From the NCBI GenBank assembly GCA_900105225.1, contig LT629764.1:4670501-4734500 (forward strand): a stretch of DNA of 64,000 nt. Reading direction: 5' to 3'. This DNA is from Paenibacillaceae bacterium GAS479. GTDB lineage: Bacteria > Bacillota > Bacilli > Paenibacillales > Paenibacillaceae. Shown piece after piece: positions 9,539 through 17,740 of this stretch. The translations under genes were made by a program, and so were the position numbers. The notes beneath the pieces were generated by a model, which saw only the letters and a list, made by a program, of their open reading frames with translations, had not been told where the DNA came from and did not search any database. Each line of letters starts with the position of its first letter. Position 1 is the first letter of the stretch.

Positions 9539-10369
9539 TTATTCGGCAGGCTTGGCCGGGATGGTAATCGATTCTCCTGCTTTTAGACCGGCATCCGCGT
9601 CAAGCCCATTTTTCTCAGCAATTCGTCCCGCATGCTTGCCGGTGCCATAGAAGCGGACCGAGATGCGGTAGAACGTGTCTCCGGGAAGGACGAGATAGGT
9701 CGCCGGAAGCTTGACCTTGGAATAGTCTATCTCCTTCGTGTCGCTCTTCGAGAAGCTTTTCTTGCCTTCGGAGGGCGGCTTCGACGAGCCCGGAGGCAGC
9801 GACAGCTTGTCTCCGGGTTTTAGGTCGTTCACGAAAACGATGCCATTCTTCTCTGCGATCAGCGAGACGTAGCCCTTGGAGCCATATTGCGCGACCGAGA
9901 TGGACGACAGCGTATCGCCTTCCTTGACGATATAGGTGCCTCCGGATCCAGAAGCAGTCGGTTTCGCCGAAGGCTTCCCTGGAGCAGCGGTTGGCTCCAG
10001 CTTCTCTGTCGTTTGTGCCGGCGCCTCGCTTGGCGTGGGTATCGGAGACGGAGAGGGCTCTTCATAGGCGCCTTCGTCTGGCTCAGAGGAAGCGACCGGC
10101 TCCTCGCCGCTTGGAGACAAGGTTGGATGCGGTGAAGAAGATGCTACCTGCGACTCTGTGCCGGTCGGGACGGGCGAGGGAGAGGCAGAAGGCAACACGG
10201 AAGCGAGCTCCTGGTTGTCCTTGCCGAAGGGATACATGACGAAAAAGAGAGCGAACAGCATGACGGCCAGTCCTGCGGCCGCCAGTACCCCGTTGATGAC
10301 GTTCGTATTTTTCTTCTTTTTCCGCTCCGATCGGGAACGGAAGTCGGTTTCAGTTATGTCGGACGGCAT
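9539..10369 (-). CDS. Membrane-anchored protein with two LysM domains
   Basis: 276 residues; the start is preceded on the minus strand by AAGGAGGTC. The first 30 residues are polar and very basic (RSERKKKK). One membrane span follows at about 31-50 (VLAAAGLAVMLFALFFVMYPF), giving an N-in signal anchor. A Pro/Ser/Thr/Glu-rich linker covers about 58-145. Two LysM modules follow at about 146-195 (YIVKEGDTLSSISVAQYGSKG) and 225-272 (YLVLPGDTFYRISVRFYGTGK). LysM binds N-acetylglucosamine polymers, so the protein probably links the membrane to peptidoglycan. No catalytic domain is present. It stands alone, with a tnpB relic upstream. The exact role is unknown. Confidence 0.8.
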   Translation of the reverse strand: MPSDITETDFRSRSERKKKKNTNVINGVLAAAGLAVMLFALFFVMYPFGKDNQELASVLPSASPSPVPTGTESQVASSSPHPTLSPSGEEPVASSEPDEGAYEEPSPSPIPTPSEAPAQTTEKLEPTAAPGKPSAKPTASGSGGTYIVKEGDTLSSISVAQYGSKGYVSLIAEKNGIVFVNDLKPGDKLSLPPGSSKPPSEGKKSFSKSDTKEIDYSKVKLPATYLVLPGDTFYRISVRFYGTGKHAGRIAEKNGLDADAGLKAGESITIPAKPAE

Positions 10370-10419
10370 AGGGACCTCCTTGCTAGAAATTGTGTTCAGA
10401 TAGAACCAGTTTACCCCAG

Positions 10420-11450
10420 AGTCAACTACACACCACCTTCGCTACGCTTAGAGCTGGGTGCTTGTAAGTAGTCCTTAGATAGCGACTCCTACGTTCGGCA
10501 CGCTGACGATTGCCCTGCTCCGAATATTCAGAGCAGCCACATTGTCGGCAGGAGCAGCGTACTCGCAAGCCTGACAACGGAACCAATCTCTCGTTTTGCG
10601 GTTCTCTTTTGCCGTGTGCTCGCACTGTGGGCATTCTCGGCTTGTGTTGCGTGGATCAGCGAGAACGACAGGCACGCCTGCAAGTAATGCTTTGTATTTG
10701 ATATACGAGCGAAGCTGTGCAAATGCCCAAGCATGTTGGTTTCGACGCTGAGCCCTACGAACCGTTATCCGTTCACGAATGCCTGTTAAGTCTTCTAGTG
10801 CAAGCCGCGAACGATGCCTTTTGGCTTTCTCAACCAGATGCTTGGATATGCAGTGATGCCTTACAGCCTGAACAGCATCGCCGGAGAGGGATTCTCCCAT
10901 GCTATCAGCAGCAATGTTTTTTATGTCTAAGTCGACCCCTAAAGCGTCATTCGGAATGTAAGGCTCGTTTTCTGGAAGCTCAACTCCAGGCAGCAGATAA
11001 AAAACACCATCATGCCAAACAAGGTCGGCTTGTCCTCGGACATTCTTGCCCTTGGACTTTTTGTATTCGTTCTTTTTAGCCTTATCCGCAATATAAGCAG
11101 CTGCTACTTTGCGTACAGCTAGAATAGTCATCTGAGAAGATAACTGGAATTGATCGCGAACGACAAAATAAACGAGCTTTTGTAATCTGATGCGGTTGTA
11201 TTGGGACTGCTCAAAAGCAAACCCACTGATATAGTTACAAGCAGCGTTATACCGTTTCATGGTTTCTAGCAATTTTTCATGATGTTTTTGCTCCAAAATG
11301 AGCTTAATCTTCGTTGTGATAAGCAATTTTTCCCACCTCCTTCATACCTATTTTAGCACGAAATAGGTGATAAAATAGGCGAACAGTCAAAGGAAGATGA
11401 GCTTATCCTGCAAGCATGTCATTCATCCCCCGCCTATAGAGGACGGGAGA
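10420..11450 (-). mobile_element. tnpB-only IS200/IS605-type element, approximate limits
   Basis: The element contains the shortened tnpB. Upstream of tnpB, a subterminal imperfect hairpin lies at 11426-11450 (TCCCCCGCC pairing with GGACGGGAGA), as in the left ends of this family. The opposite end, where the omega RNA would overlap the 3' end of tnpB, should lie near 10420-10474. The exact borders cannot be fixed by eye, and this family makes no target duplication. Confidence 0.5.
10475..11326 (-). CDS. tnpB: Shortened IS200/IS605-family TnpB (OrfB), internally deleted
   Basis: 283 residues from a TTG start behind GGAGGTGG (minus strand). TnpB is an RNA-guided nuclease and is usually about 370-400 residues. 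The RuvC-like pieces are all present: LGVDLDIKN (Asp), LALEDLTGIRER (Glu), the zinc ribbon CPQC...CQAC, and ADNVAALNI (Asp). Two family stretches are missing: about 60 residues between NEYKKSKGKN and RGQADLVWHDG, and about 45 residues between MGESLSGDAVQAVR and HHCISKHLVEKAK. Both deletions keep the frame. The arm helices that hold the guide RNA are probably lost, so the product is probably inactive, although frame and active-site residues survive. No tnpA is next to it. Confidence 0.75.
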   Translation of the reverse strand: MLITTKIKLILEQKHHEKLLETMKRYNAACNYISGFAFEQSQYNRIRLQKLVYFVVRDQFQLSSQMTILAVRKVAAAYIADKAKKNEYKKSKGKNVRGQADLVWHDGVFYLLPGVELPENEPYIPNDALGVDLDIKNIAADSMGESLSGDAVQAVRHHCISKHLVEKAKRHRSRLALEDLTGIRERITVRRAQRRNQHAWAFAQLRSYIKYKALLAGVPVVLADPRNTSRECPQCEHTAKENRKTRDWFRCQACEYAAPADNVAALNIRSRAIVSVPNVGVAI

Positions 11451-11623
11451 ATCCTGACACTAAGAATGTTGAAGGCGGCGTAGAGAAGAATGGAAAAATC
11501 AAATTCTTCGGACTAGCACTCCGATGACGGCGACCAACCAGCCGAGCAGCTATAGCTCATGATTGATGCGCTCCGAGTTTCGTTATAGAGGCGAAGTGAT
11601 GCGATAAGAGCTTTTTCAGAAAG

Positions 11624-11663
11624 AAGGGAGGAAGCTGAGCATAGCTCAGTCTCCTCCCTTTTT
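11624..11663 (+). terminator. Rho-independent terminator in a gene-free stretch
   Basis: The stem AAGGGAGGAAGCTGAGC pairs with GCTCAGTCTCCTCCCTT and is followed by a T-run. The region 11451-11957 has no convincing gene, so the transcript it ends is unknown. Confidence 0.65.
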
Positions 11664-11957
11664 GATAGTATTTGTCCCGGTCTGCCCAGTCTCGCCAAGC
11701 TCCGTTCCGCCTCGTTCTGGCATGGGGTTAAGGGGCTGCATTCCCGACTATACTTCTAATAGGACCCTTTATGCAGATGAGAACGAACAGCAGCAAGGGC
11801 GGGGTATGACAAGCGCCAGCGTTGACGAAAGGAATCCTCTCGTCCTCATGGAGAGCGTTGCTGCAAGGGGATTTGAGACGAATCGTTACCGGAGAGATGA
11901 GCCTTTTCCAAGCGGTAACGATCACCGGACTTTTTACGGCTCGGGAGGATGTATCGG

Positions 11958-13772
11958 ATGAAGACACGGGCAGGTTTCGAAGGAACGGAAACAGAGGCAA
12001 GGGAACAACCGATAGCAGAGGGTACAGAGGCATGGGAACAACCGACAGCACAGGAAACAGAGGCAAGCGAACAACCGACAGCAGAGTATGCAAATTCAGG
12101 GCAACAACCGACAGCACAGAATGCAGAGGAAAAGAAAGCATCGGCAGCAGCGAAAAAGGAAGTACCTACAGCCGGTTCCGGCAACCGACTGCTGGAGCTG
12201 CTGATGTTGCCAGCAGCGATTCCGGCGGCGATATTCGCCTATGCCGCCGGCAAGCGGCGCAGCCGCAAGGCCGCCGCTGCGCTGGCGGCCGGCTCGCCGC
12301 CGCTGCGCCTGGCGGCGCCAGCCATTGCGGAGCTTCGCGCCGCATGGCGAAAGCTTGAGCGCGCCGCGGCCAAGGCGGCGGCCGCAGAAGCTGCCGGCGC
12401 TGCAGCCGCAGGCAGCGCCATAGCAGGCGCGCCCGCGGCGAAGCCGGCCGCGCCTACACCAGCGCCCGCTGCGCAGCCGGGCGCGAATGCGCCTCCGGCG
12501 GGCAAAGCCGCCGCGTGGGCCGGGCTGCCGAAGGCGAGCCCAGCCTGGTCCGCGGAGGCTGCGGCCGCCTTCGGAGCTGTGCCGCAGCTGCCGGGCGGAC
12601 CGGCCGGCGACGCGGCGCTAGTGCAGCGCATCCGCGCGGAAACGGCGCGGATGAACCGCAACAATGTAACGCGCACGGAGGCTTATCGCGCGTTTTATCT
12701 CCGCCGACCGGAGGTGCATTGGGCGCTGCTTGCCCATATGGTATCCCGCAATGGCGGCTGGAACATGACCGATCTGCAGGGCGAATGGCTGCCCAGACTG
12801 CTCGATATGTCCAAGCGGCGTTGTACATTTGGAATGCTGGAGCGTGCAAACGCGCTTATTTTCCACGATGCTTATCCCCAACTGCGGCTTTATGAGGAGA
12901 GCCGGCGCAGCGGCCGCAGCCAGTTGCATCTGCTCCCGCGCTTCGGCGTGTCAGTGTTCATGCAGCCAATTTGGCAGCAGTTTCTGCGTACCGGCGATGC
13001 TTTGCCGCTGACGATCGGGCTGATCGTGAACGAGCAGCATTTCATCGAGGAGAGGGTCGTGCAAAATCCCTATTACCGGCGAAAAGTGCTGAATACGTTC
13101 TTTTTCGGGATGCAGTCGGTGCTGCAACTGAACCAGCTCGTTTTCCCATATGGCAAAGACGAGGGAGGAGACCCGCTCGTGGCGGGGCTGATCCTGGAGG
13201 ACTTCTCCGATTTGCATGAGCGCATCGAGTTCGGCAAGCGACTGTATGCGCTGTTGTTCGGCATGCCGGGGGTGTCCAAGGGCGTACTCGCTTTCGTAAA
13301 AGCAATCCGCCACACTGGTTCGCGCTCCGATTATGCGCCAGAGCTGTTTGCTCAGATTCGCCGAGGCAAACCGACAGTCGCCTACCAGGAACGGTTGAGA
13401 GGAGGGCGGCTGTTGCCCGGTGCCGAACCTCTATACAGTCCGCCGCTATCAGCGGTCTGGTCGGATCGACCGTTTGATGATCCCGATCCGGGTGACTGGT
13501 TCAAAGGGCCGGAAGATGTCTTGCCCTATTTTCGCTCGCTGCCTACGCCAGAGCGCTTCGAACTTACTGCCGACTATCGCATTGCGCTTGGCAAGGTGGA
13601 GCTTGCCGTGCTTGCTGCTCAAAGTGCGGGAATGGATCCCAACCGAACCGCGGCGTCTCCTGATAGCCTATTTCCAGAAAGCGTGTCCCCAGATGACCGA
13701 AACGGGAACAGCCATGTCGTTCACCGCTCTGAAGGGAACGCTCAGCCGCAACAAGAAGACTCATCAACCTGA
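11958..13772 (+). CDS. DUF2515 family protein (YppC-like) with repeat-rich N-terminal extension
   Basis: 604 residues from the ATG at 11958, nine bases after GGGAGG; an in-frame ATG at 11949 touches the ribosome site and is less likely. The C-terminal part (about 215-530) matches the DUF2515/YppC type seen in Bacillales: NRNNVTRTEAYRAFYLRRPE, ALLAHMVSRNGGWNMTDLQG, LPRFGVSVFMQPIWQQF, GLIVNEQHFIEERVV. The function of this family is unknown. The first 55 residues are four 11-residue repeats of the form TEAxEQPTAxE. A hydrophobic segment (about 75-92, LLMLPAAIPAAIFAYAAG) and a very Ala-rich, high-GC stretch (about 95-210) follow. B. subtilis YppC lacks such a long extension. The protein is probably membrane associated. 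Confidence 0.75.
   Translation: MKTRAGFEGTETEAREQPIAEGTEAWEQPTAQETEASEQPTAEYANSGQQPTAQNAEEKKASAAAKKEVPTAGSGNRLLELLMLPAAIPAAIFAYAAGKRRSRKAAAALAAGSPPLRLAAPAIAELRAAWRKLERAAAKAAAAEAAGAAAAGSAIAGAPAAKPAAPTPAPAAQPGANAPPAGKAAAWAGLPKASPAWSAEAAAAFGAVPQLPGGPAGDAALVQRIRAETARMNRNNVTRTEAYRAFYLRRPEVHWALLAHMVSRNGGWNMTDLQGEWLPRLLDMSKRRCTFGMLERANALIFHDAYPQLRLYEESRRSGRSQLHLLPRFGVSVFMQPIWQQFLRTGDALPLTIGLIVNEQHFIEERVVQNPYYRRKVLNTFFFGMQSVLQLNQLVFPYGKDEGGDPLVAGLILEDFSDLHERIEFGKRLYALLFGMPGVSKGVLAFVKAIRHTGSRSDYAPELFAQIRRGKPTVAYQERLRGGRLLPGAEPLYSPPLSAVWSDRPFDDPDPGDWFKGPEDVLPYFRSLPTPERFELTADYRIALGKVELAVLAAQSAGMDPNRTAASPDSLFPESVSPDDRNGNSHVVHRSEGNAQPQQEDSST
11988..12119 (+). repeat. Four tandem 33-bp repeats inside the DUF2515 gene
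   Basis: Units start at 11988, 12021, 12054 and 12087. Each carries GGAACAACCGACAGCA or a close variant and codes for 11 residues ending EQPTA plus two. The unit length is a multiple of three, so copy-number changes would keep the frame. Confidence 0.85.
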
Positions 13773-13973
13773 TGGTGATGGGTCTATTTGTTTTTATCCA
13801 AGAGTACGGCGATGCGATGGCTCGTCCAGCACGATTAGTTCTTTCCACGCCTTCATTCTTTTCAAAAAATGAACGTTATTGATATAGACGTAGAGTTATT
13901 GGTATGATTCTCGAAGTAGTTTTTGGTGTTATTTTTTCAAAGTGAGTTTATTTAGTGCCAAAGGAGCGAACTT

Positions 13974-14153
13974 GTGGAAGTTATAATTCTTTTTGCAGCA
14001 TTGTTTGTCATGCCAGTTGTATCTTTTTTCTTTATGTATTTATTCTTGAATATACTAAAGGACGAAAAAGAAGGACAAAAAATCTTGGCTTCGATATTAT
14101 TTGCCATCATGAGCTGGATTATTTCATCATCTGTACTATTAAATCTTAGTTAA
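13974..14153 (+). CDS. Small two-span membrane protein, 59 residues
   Basis: The frame starts with GTG at 13974, seven bases after AAAGGAG, and ends with TAA at 14151. The product has two hydrophobic segments, about residues 3-26 (VIILFAALFVMPVVSFFFMY) and 38-56 (ASILFAIMSWIISSSVLLNL), joined by a charged loop KDEKEGQK. A perfect hairpin terminator follows eight bases after the stop. The ribosome site, hydrophobic pattern and terminator support a real gene. Function unknown. Confidence 0.65.
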   Translation: MEVIILFAALFVMPVVSFFFMYLFLNILKDEKEGQKILASILFAIMSWIISSSVLLNLS

Positions 14154-14160
14154 ATTCCTC

Positions 14161-14190
14161 ACGCTTGGCCAATTGGCCAAGCGTTTTCAA
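14161..14190 (+). terminator. Rho-independent terminator after the small membrane gene
   Basis: The stem ACGCTTGGCC/GGCCAAGCGT has loop AATT, followed by TTTTC. Confidence 0.8.
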
Positions 14191-14213
14191 TATTCAGTTA
14201 ACACCTTTTCATA

Positions 14214-14267
14214 TTGACAGTCCGCCCATTCCATCCTATCATTAGTTTGAATTCAAACAAGTTTGAA
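14214..14267 (+). promoter_or_regulatory. Promoter and MarR-type operator of the regulator gene
   Basis: TTGACA at 14214-14219 and TATCAT at 14237-14242 are 17 bases apart. The perfect palindrome GTTTGAATTCAAAC follows at 14245-14258, with an extra half site AGTTTGAA at 14260-14267. The same palindrome stands before the efflux gene at 14773. Autorepression is the simple reading. Confidence 0.75.
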
Positions 14268-14282
14268 GGCGGTGCGGTTCAT

Positions 14283-14750
14283 ATGAAGATGGGGGAAGCC
14301 TCAAAAGATCAGTCTATTTTCCGCCTTCCTTGGGAGCAAGAGGACACCAATTCTACGCTCATCAAAGTTGCTTTCATCAGCATCCGTCGTGAAATCGAAG
14401 GGGCACTCCGACCTTTTGGACTAACACCGCAGCAGTCCCAGTCTCTTCATTTGCTGGCGTTGAAGCCAGGAGCAATGAATGCCGATTTGGAAAAGTTGCT
14501 GTTTATTGATAAATCGAGCGTCACGAGCTTGATCAATGGAATGGTGAAAAAAGGTTGGGTCGTTCGTCGCGATCACGAACAGGATGCAAGAATGAAGCGG
14601 ATTTATTTGACCGAACAAGGGGAAGAAATGTGTCAGCTCTTTTCAACAGGGATTAAGCAAGCCAAGGATAAATCCAATCAAGCACTGACAGCTGATGAGT
14701 CCGCAACCTTACAGTTCCTGCTCAAAAAAATCATCAAAGCTTATGAATAG
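14283..14750 (+). CDS. MarR family transcriptional regulator
   Basis: 155 residues from the ATG at 14283 (GAAGGCGG upstream; ATG at 14289 also possible). A winged-helix MarR fold is visible: a dimer helix at the N-terminus, the helix-turn-helix NADLEKLLFIDKSSVTSLINGMVKKGWV at about 80-107, and the wing RRDHEQDARMKRIYLTEQG with the conserved D-x-R. It likely represses itself and the MFS pump directly downstream, because both carry GTTTGAATTCAAAC in their control regions. The ligand is unknown, probably a toxic small compound exported by the pump. Confidence 0.88.
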   Translation: MKMGEASKDQSIFRLPWEQEDTNSTLIKVAFISIRREIEGALRPFGLTPQQSQSLHLLALKPGAMNADLEKLLFIDKSSVTSLINGMVKKGWVVRRDHEQDARMKRIYLTEQGEEMCQLFSTGIKQAKDKSNQALTADESATLQFLLKKIIKAYE

Positions 14751-14772
14751 AAATGGTAAGTTTGATCATTTT

Positions 14773-14786
14773 GTTTGAATTCAAAC
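14773..14786 (+). promoter_or_regulatory. Second copy of the MarR operator, before the MFS gene
   Basis: The palindrome GTTTGAATTCAAAC is identical to the one at 14245-14258 and lies 14 bases before the MFS reading frame. Binding here would block transcription into or initiation at the pump gene. Confidence 0.75.
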
Positions 14787-14800
14787 TAAAATGAAGGGGC

Positions 14801-16210
14801 ATGAGGTGGAAAATGGAATCTGTAAGTGTTACGAGTAATGGCGAAAAGGTCATGCCTATTTTAGCGTTCACATTAGTGCTTTCCGTGATGAATGCATCCA
14901 TGTTCAACGTCGTCATGCCGGTCATTAGCCAAGAATTCGCGATTACGCCGTCGCAGGTAAGCTGGCTCGTCACAGGTTATATGATCGTATTTGCAATAGG
15001 CTCCGTTACATACGGGAAGCTTGCGGATAAGTATAGACTAAAGGATTTATTGACCTTCGGTTTGACCTTTTTTGCACTTGGCTCGATCGTAGGGCTAGTT
15101 GCGAGCCAGTATTGGATGATTGTTCTTGGTCGCGTTTTGCAGGCTGGTGGAGCTGCTGTTATTCCCGCGACTGCGATGATTGTGCCTGTCCGTTATTTTG
15201 CGCCTGAGAAGCGCGGTAGAGCTCTAGGTTCAGTAGCTGCTGCATTGGCACTCGGAACGGCACTTGCTCCGATCGTTGCAGGTTTGGTCACGAGTGTGGT
15301 CAGCTGGAGATTCCTCTTCCTGTTATCGCTAGTTCCGTTGATTGGACTGCCATTTTTCCGAAAATATTTGGATGACCAGAGAGGCGCAGCGCAAAAAATA
15401 GATTTTTTGGGCGGAATATTGCTTGGCGTATCCGTCGCCCTCATACTCGTATCGATTGCACTTGGAAATGTATTATATTTCATTGCAGGAGTCGTTTCGT
15501 TCATTCTGTTCGTTATTCGCATCAATACTGCGGCAGAGCCTTTCATTCAACCGGGGCTGTTCCGCAATAAAAAGTATTCCTTTGGCTTATGCGTCAGCCT
15601 TCTTGCGACTGCTTTAAGTTTTGGCATGCCGTTTATAACGCCGCAATTTCTCTCGAGCTTGAATAATCTGTCACCAGCCATTATTGGTTTTGTTATGTTC
15701 CCGGCAGCTATTATTTCTGCTTCAGTGGGGAGACGGGGAGGCAGGCTGGCCGACGAAAAAGGGAATTCCTTTTTAGCCTACACAGCAATTTCGTTTAGCT
15801 TTGTTTGCTTAGTTCTGCTCTCGCTATTTGTCGGAGCTTCGCCTTACTGGATTATGTTGTTCCTCCTATTCGGAAACTTGGGTCAGACATTTATTCAAAT
15901 TGCGATCTCAAATACGATTTCCAGTACGCTGGCGAGGGATCAGGTCGGCGTTGGCATGGGATTGATGTCCTTGCTCAATTTTATTTCCGGCGCGATAACA
16001 ACAAGTGTATTAGGCAAGCTGCTGGATGCAAAAGAAACGAAGCTGCAAATTAATCCTTTCGCTTTTCATGAAGGAGCATATCTGTACAGCAATATTTTCT
16101 TTGCCTTAGCGATACTTGCCGTAATTATCTTTGGCATTTATTATTTCGCTTTCCGCTCGTCTGGAGCAAAAGCCGAGCTGAAAACAACGCTGCAGGAAAG
16201 AGAAGCTTAA
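14801..16210 (+). CDS. MFS drug/tetracycline-type efflux transporter (DHA family)
   Basis: 469 residues from the ATG at 14801; an ATG at 14813 behind GAGGTGG is an alternative. About 14 hydrophobic segments are visible. MFS motif A appears as GKLADKYRLKDLL. The motif C-like GSVAAALALGTALAPIVAG lies in segment 5, typical of proton-driven exporters; overall it resembles Tet(38)-like pumps. The gene follows the MarR gene by 50 bases and shares its operator, so the pump is the likely target of that repressor. The substrate cannot be read from sequence. Confidence 0.85.
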   Translation: MRWKMESVSVTSNGEKVMPILAFTLVLSVMNASMFNVVMPVISQEFAITPSQVSWLVTGYMIVFAIGSVTYGKLADKYRLKDLLTFGLTFFALGSIVGLVASQYWMIVLGRVLQAGGAAVIPATAMIVPVRYFAPEKRGRALGSVAAALALGTALAPIVAGLVTSVVSWRFLFLLSLVPLIGLPFFRKYLDDQRGAAQKIDFLGGILLGVSVALILVSIALGNVLYFIAGVVSFILFVIRINTAAEPFIQPGLFRNKKYSFGLCVSLLATALSFGMPFITPQFLSSLNNLSPAIIGFVMFPAAIISASVGRRGGRLADEKGNSFLAYTAISFSFVCLVLLSLFVGASPYWIMLFLLFGNLGQTFIQIAISNTISSTLARDQVGVGMGLMSLLNFISGAITTSVLGKLLDAKETKLQINPFAFHEGAYLYSNIFFALAILAVIIFGIYYFAFRSSGAKAELKTTLQEREA

Positions 16211-16293
16211 CTTCCTCTAGGGCAGCATTGAGAACGCGATGCGAAGGTGAGGCGTGGAACGCCCCACGCTCACTTGTCCACTTTTCATAGCAA

Positions 16294-16434
16294 AAAGAGC
16301 ATTTTGAGCCCTTCGGTTCAAAATGCTCTTTTTTGTTCACTTGAGAGCATCTTGACCTTACGGTTTAAATGCTCTTTCTGTACTCTCATAGCCAATGAGA
16401 GCGTTTGGTCCCTTACTGTTCAAAATGGTCTTTC
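16294..16434 (+). terminator. Three successive related hairpins, the first a strong terminator
   Basis: Copy 1 at 16294-16334 is a stem of AAGAGCATTTTGA and its complement followed by TTTTTT. Copy 2 at 16343-16380 repeats the pattern with losses (GAGAGCAT...AAATGCTCTTTC). Copy 3 at 16397-16434 is further decayed. Only copy 1 looks fully functional. Confidence 0.75.
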
Positions 16435-16465
16435 CTCATTCAGTGATTTCTCTCACTCTACTTCA

Positions 16466-17365
16466 CTAATCTCTCTTCATCGGGCCGCCAGTCAGTCCCA
16501 TTTCCTTCACCATAAACAGCTGTTCCATCGTTTCCGTGAAACCGAGCTCGGCCAACAGCTCGAGCAAGCCGGCATCCGAGCGGCGGATGTTAAACGCCAT
16601 GCGCTTCCCTTCGAACGTAGATGGCCATACCGCTTGAAGCGCAGCCCGCCGAACGGCAGTCGCAGCGGAATGTCCGGGACGGACTTCGCACCGGAACAGA
16701 GCGATACTGGAGAGAAGGCCGGACGAATCGAATGACTGTTTGAACAAGGCGAAGCCGGCTGCTCCATCCTGATCCTGAACAATAGCAAGATCGGCATCTT
16801 TAAGACTTGGTAGGCTATTCTGCCAAATGTCCCCGTTGACGAACCAGGGAATGGTCATCGTCTCCATGCCGCGACCCTTGATAATGGAATAGGGGTTAAA
16901 CGTATCATCCACATGTCGGAGCGGCTTTTCTGTCGACAAGATGACGAGCCGATCGCGTATCCCATACCCAATATTAGTGTAGAGCTGTACCGCGTTGTCA
17001 TTCGTGGTGATCGCTTCGAGGTGCGCCCGCCGAACGCCGAGTTGCTTATATAGCTCCAGATTGCGAAGCATCAATGCTTTGCCGACGCCCTGGCCGCGGA
17101 ATTCCGGCTTGATAGCCGTGCCGCGGTTCCATGCGCTCAAAATCCCGTCATCGTCTCTCAGGCTATTCATCACAATACCTGCAGGCTGCTCGTCGACATA
17201 ACAGGCGAGTGAATGCTCCAGAGCAAGACATTCTTGAACGATACGCGCTAGAAAGCGGTCAGCAGGCATGGACATATTCGAAACATAGCCCTCAAAACAT
17301 TGGTTCCAGAGCTCAGAAGCCTGGTGGATAGGGAGCTCGCTTAGCGGTTGAAAGGTAATGTTCAT
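16466..17365 (-). CDS. GNAT family N-acetyltransferase
   Basis: 299 residues. The ATG at 17365 sits behind GGAGGAGA on the minus strand; an upstream in-frame extension of 21 codons lacks a site. The GNAT acetyl-CoA motif is clear at about residues 82-125: GTAIKPEFRGQGVGKALMLR with R/Q-x-x-G-x-G/A, then NDNAVQLYTNIGY. The second half (about 150-299) is longer than a single GNAT and may be a degenerate second GNAT-like domain (GLLELLAELGFTETMEQLFMV). The substrate is unknown. Single gene, convergent with the MFS gene. Confidence 0.85.
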   Translation of the reverse strand: MNITFQPLSELPIHQASELWNQCFEGYVSNMSMPADRFLARIVQECLALEHSLACYVDEQPAGIVMNSLRDDDGILSAWNRGTAIKPEFRGQGVGKALMLRNLELYKQLGVRRAHLEAITTNDNAVQLYTNIGYGIRDRLVILSTEKPLRHVDDTFNPYSIIKGRGMETMTIPWFVNGDIWQNSLPSLKDADLAIVQDQDGAAGFALFKQSFDSSGLLSSIALFRCEVRPGHSAATAVRRAALQAVWPSTFEGKRMAFNIRRSDAGLLELLAELGFTETMEQLFMVKEMGLTGGPMKRD

Positions 17366-17580
17366 ATAATTCTCCTCCGAATGGGATGGTTTAGCTGGGG
17401 CTGGGTCCATGTCGTCCAAGTAATTCACGTATGTTCATCATAGTTTGTTCCACTAGTTTAACACCAAATTATCCCTGAAAAAGAGGAAGAACGAGGAGTT
17501 ATTTTCATCCCTTTTTAAGTGATTTCGCTTGCTCTTTTCCGGTCCCTGCAAGGCTAATGGAAAAAGTTGATAGATTGGTA

Positions 17581-17716
17581 TTGACAAAATTTAACCGTCG
17601 ACTTATAGTCAAACATGAAACGTTTAATCAAAATTAACCTAATCATTACTTAGTTCAATTGTTAAGCAATGAAGTGAAGTTTAGTTTTTTTATGTTATTT
17701 GATGAAACGTTTAATC
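17581..17716 (+). promoter_or_regulatory. Promoter with two identical LacI-type operators
   Basis: TTGACA at 17581-17586 and TATAGT at 17604-17609 are 17 bases apart. ATGAAACGTTTAATC occurs at 17615-17629, just after the -10 box, and again at 17702-17716, just before the ribosome site of the regulator. The CG-centred AAACGTTT core is typical of LacI/GalR operators, so autoregulation is likely. The gap 17366-17740 holds no gene. Confidence 0.75.
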
Positions 17717-17740
17717 TATTTTTTTAAGAGGAGTTCTTGC

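Noticed and set aside
11662-11961. 99-codon open frame before the DUF2515 gene
   Set aside because: Low-complexity composition with no recognisable family and no good ribosome site; it runs into the real start of the DUF2515 gene in another frame.
12239-12676. 145-codon antisense frame in the Ala-rich region
   Set aside because: High GC removes stop codons on both strands; the product is Ala/Pro low complexity opposite a supported gene.
13955-14149. 64-codon frame overlapping the small membrane gene
   Set aside because: The neighbouring frame from the GTG at 13974 has the better ribosome spacing and a clean two-span pattern, so this frame was taken as its shadow.
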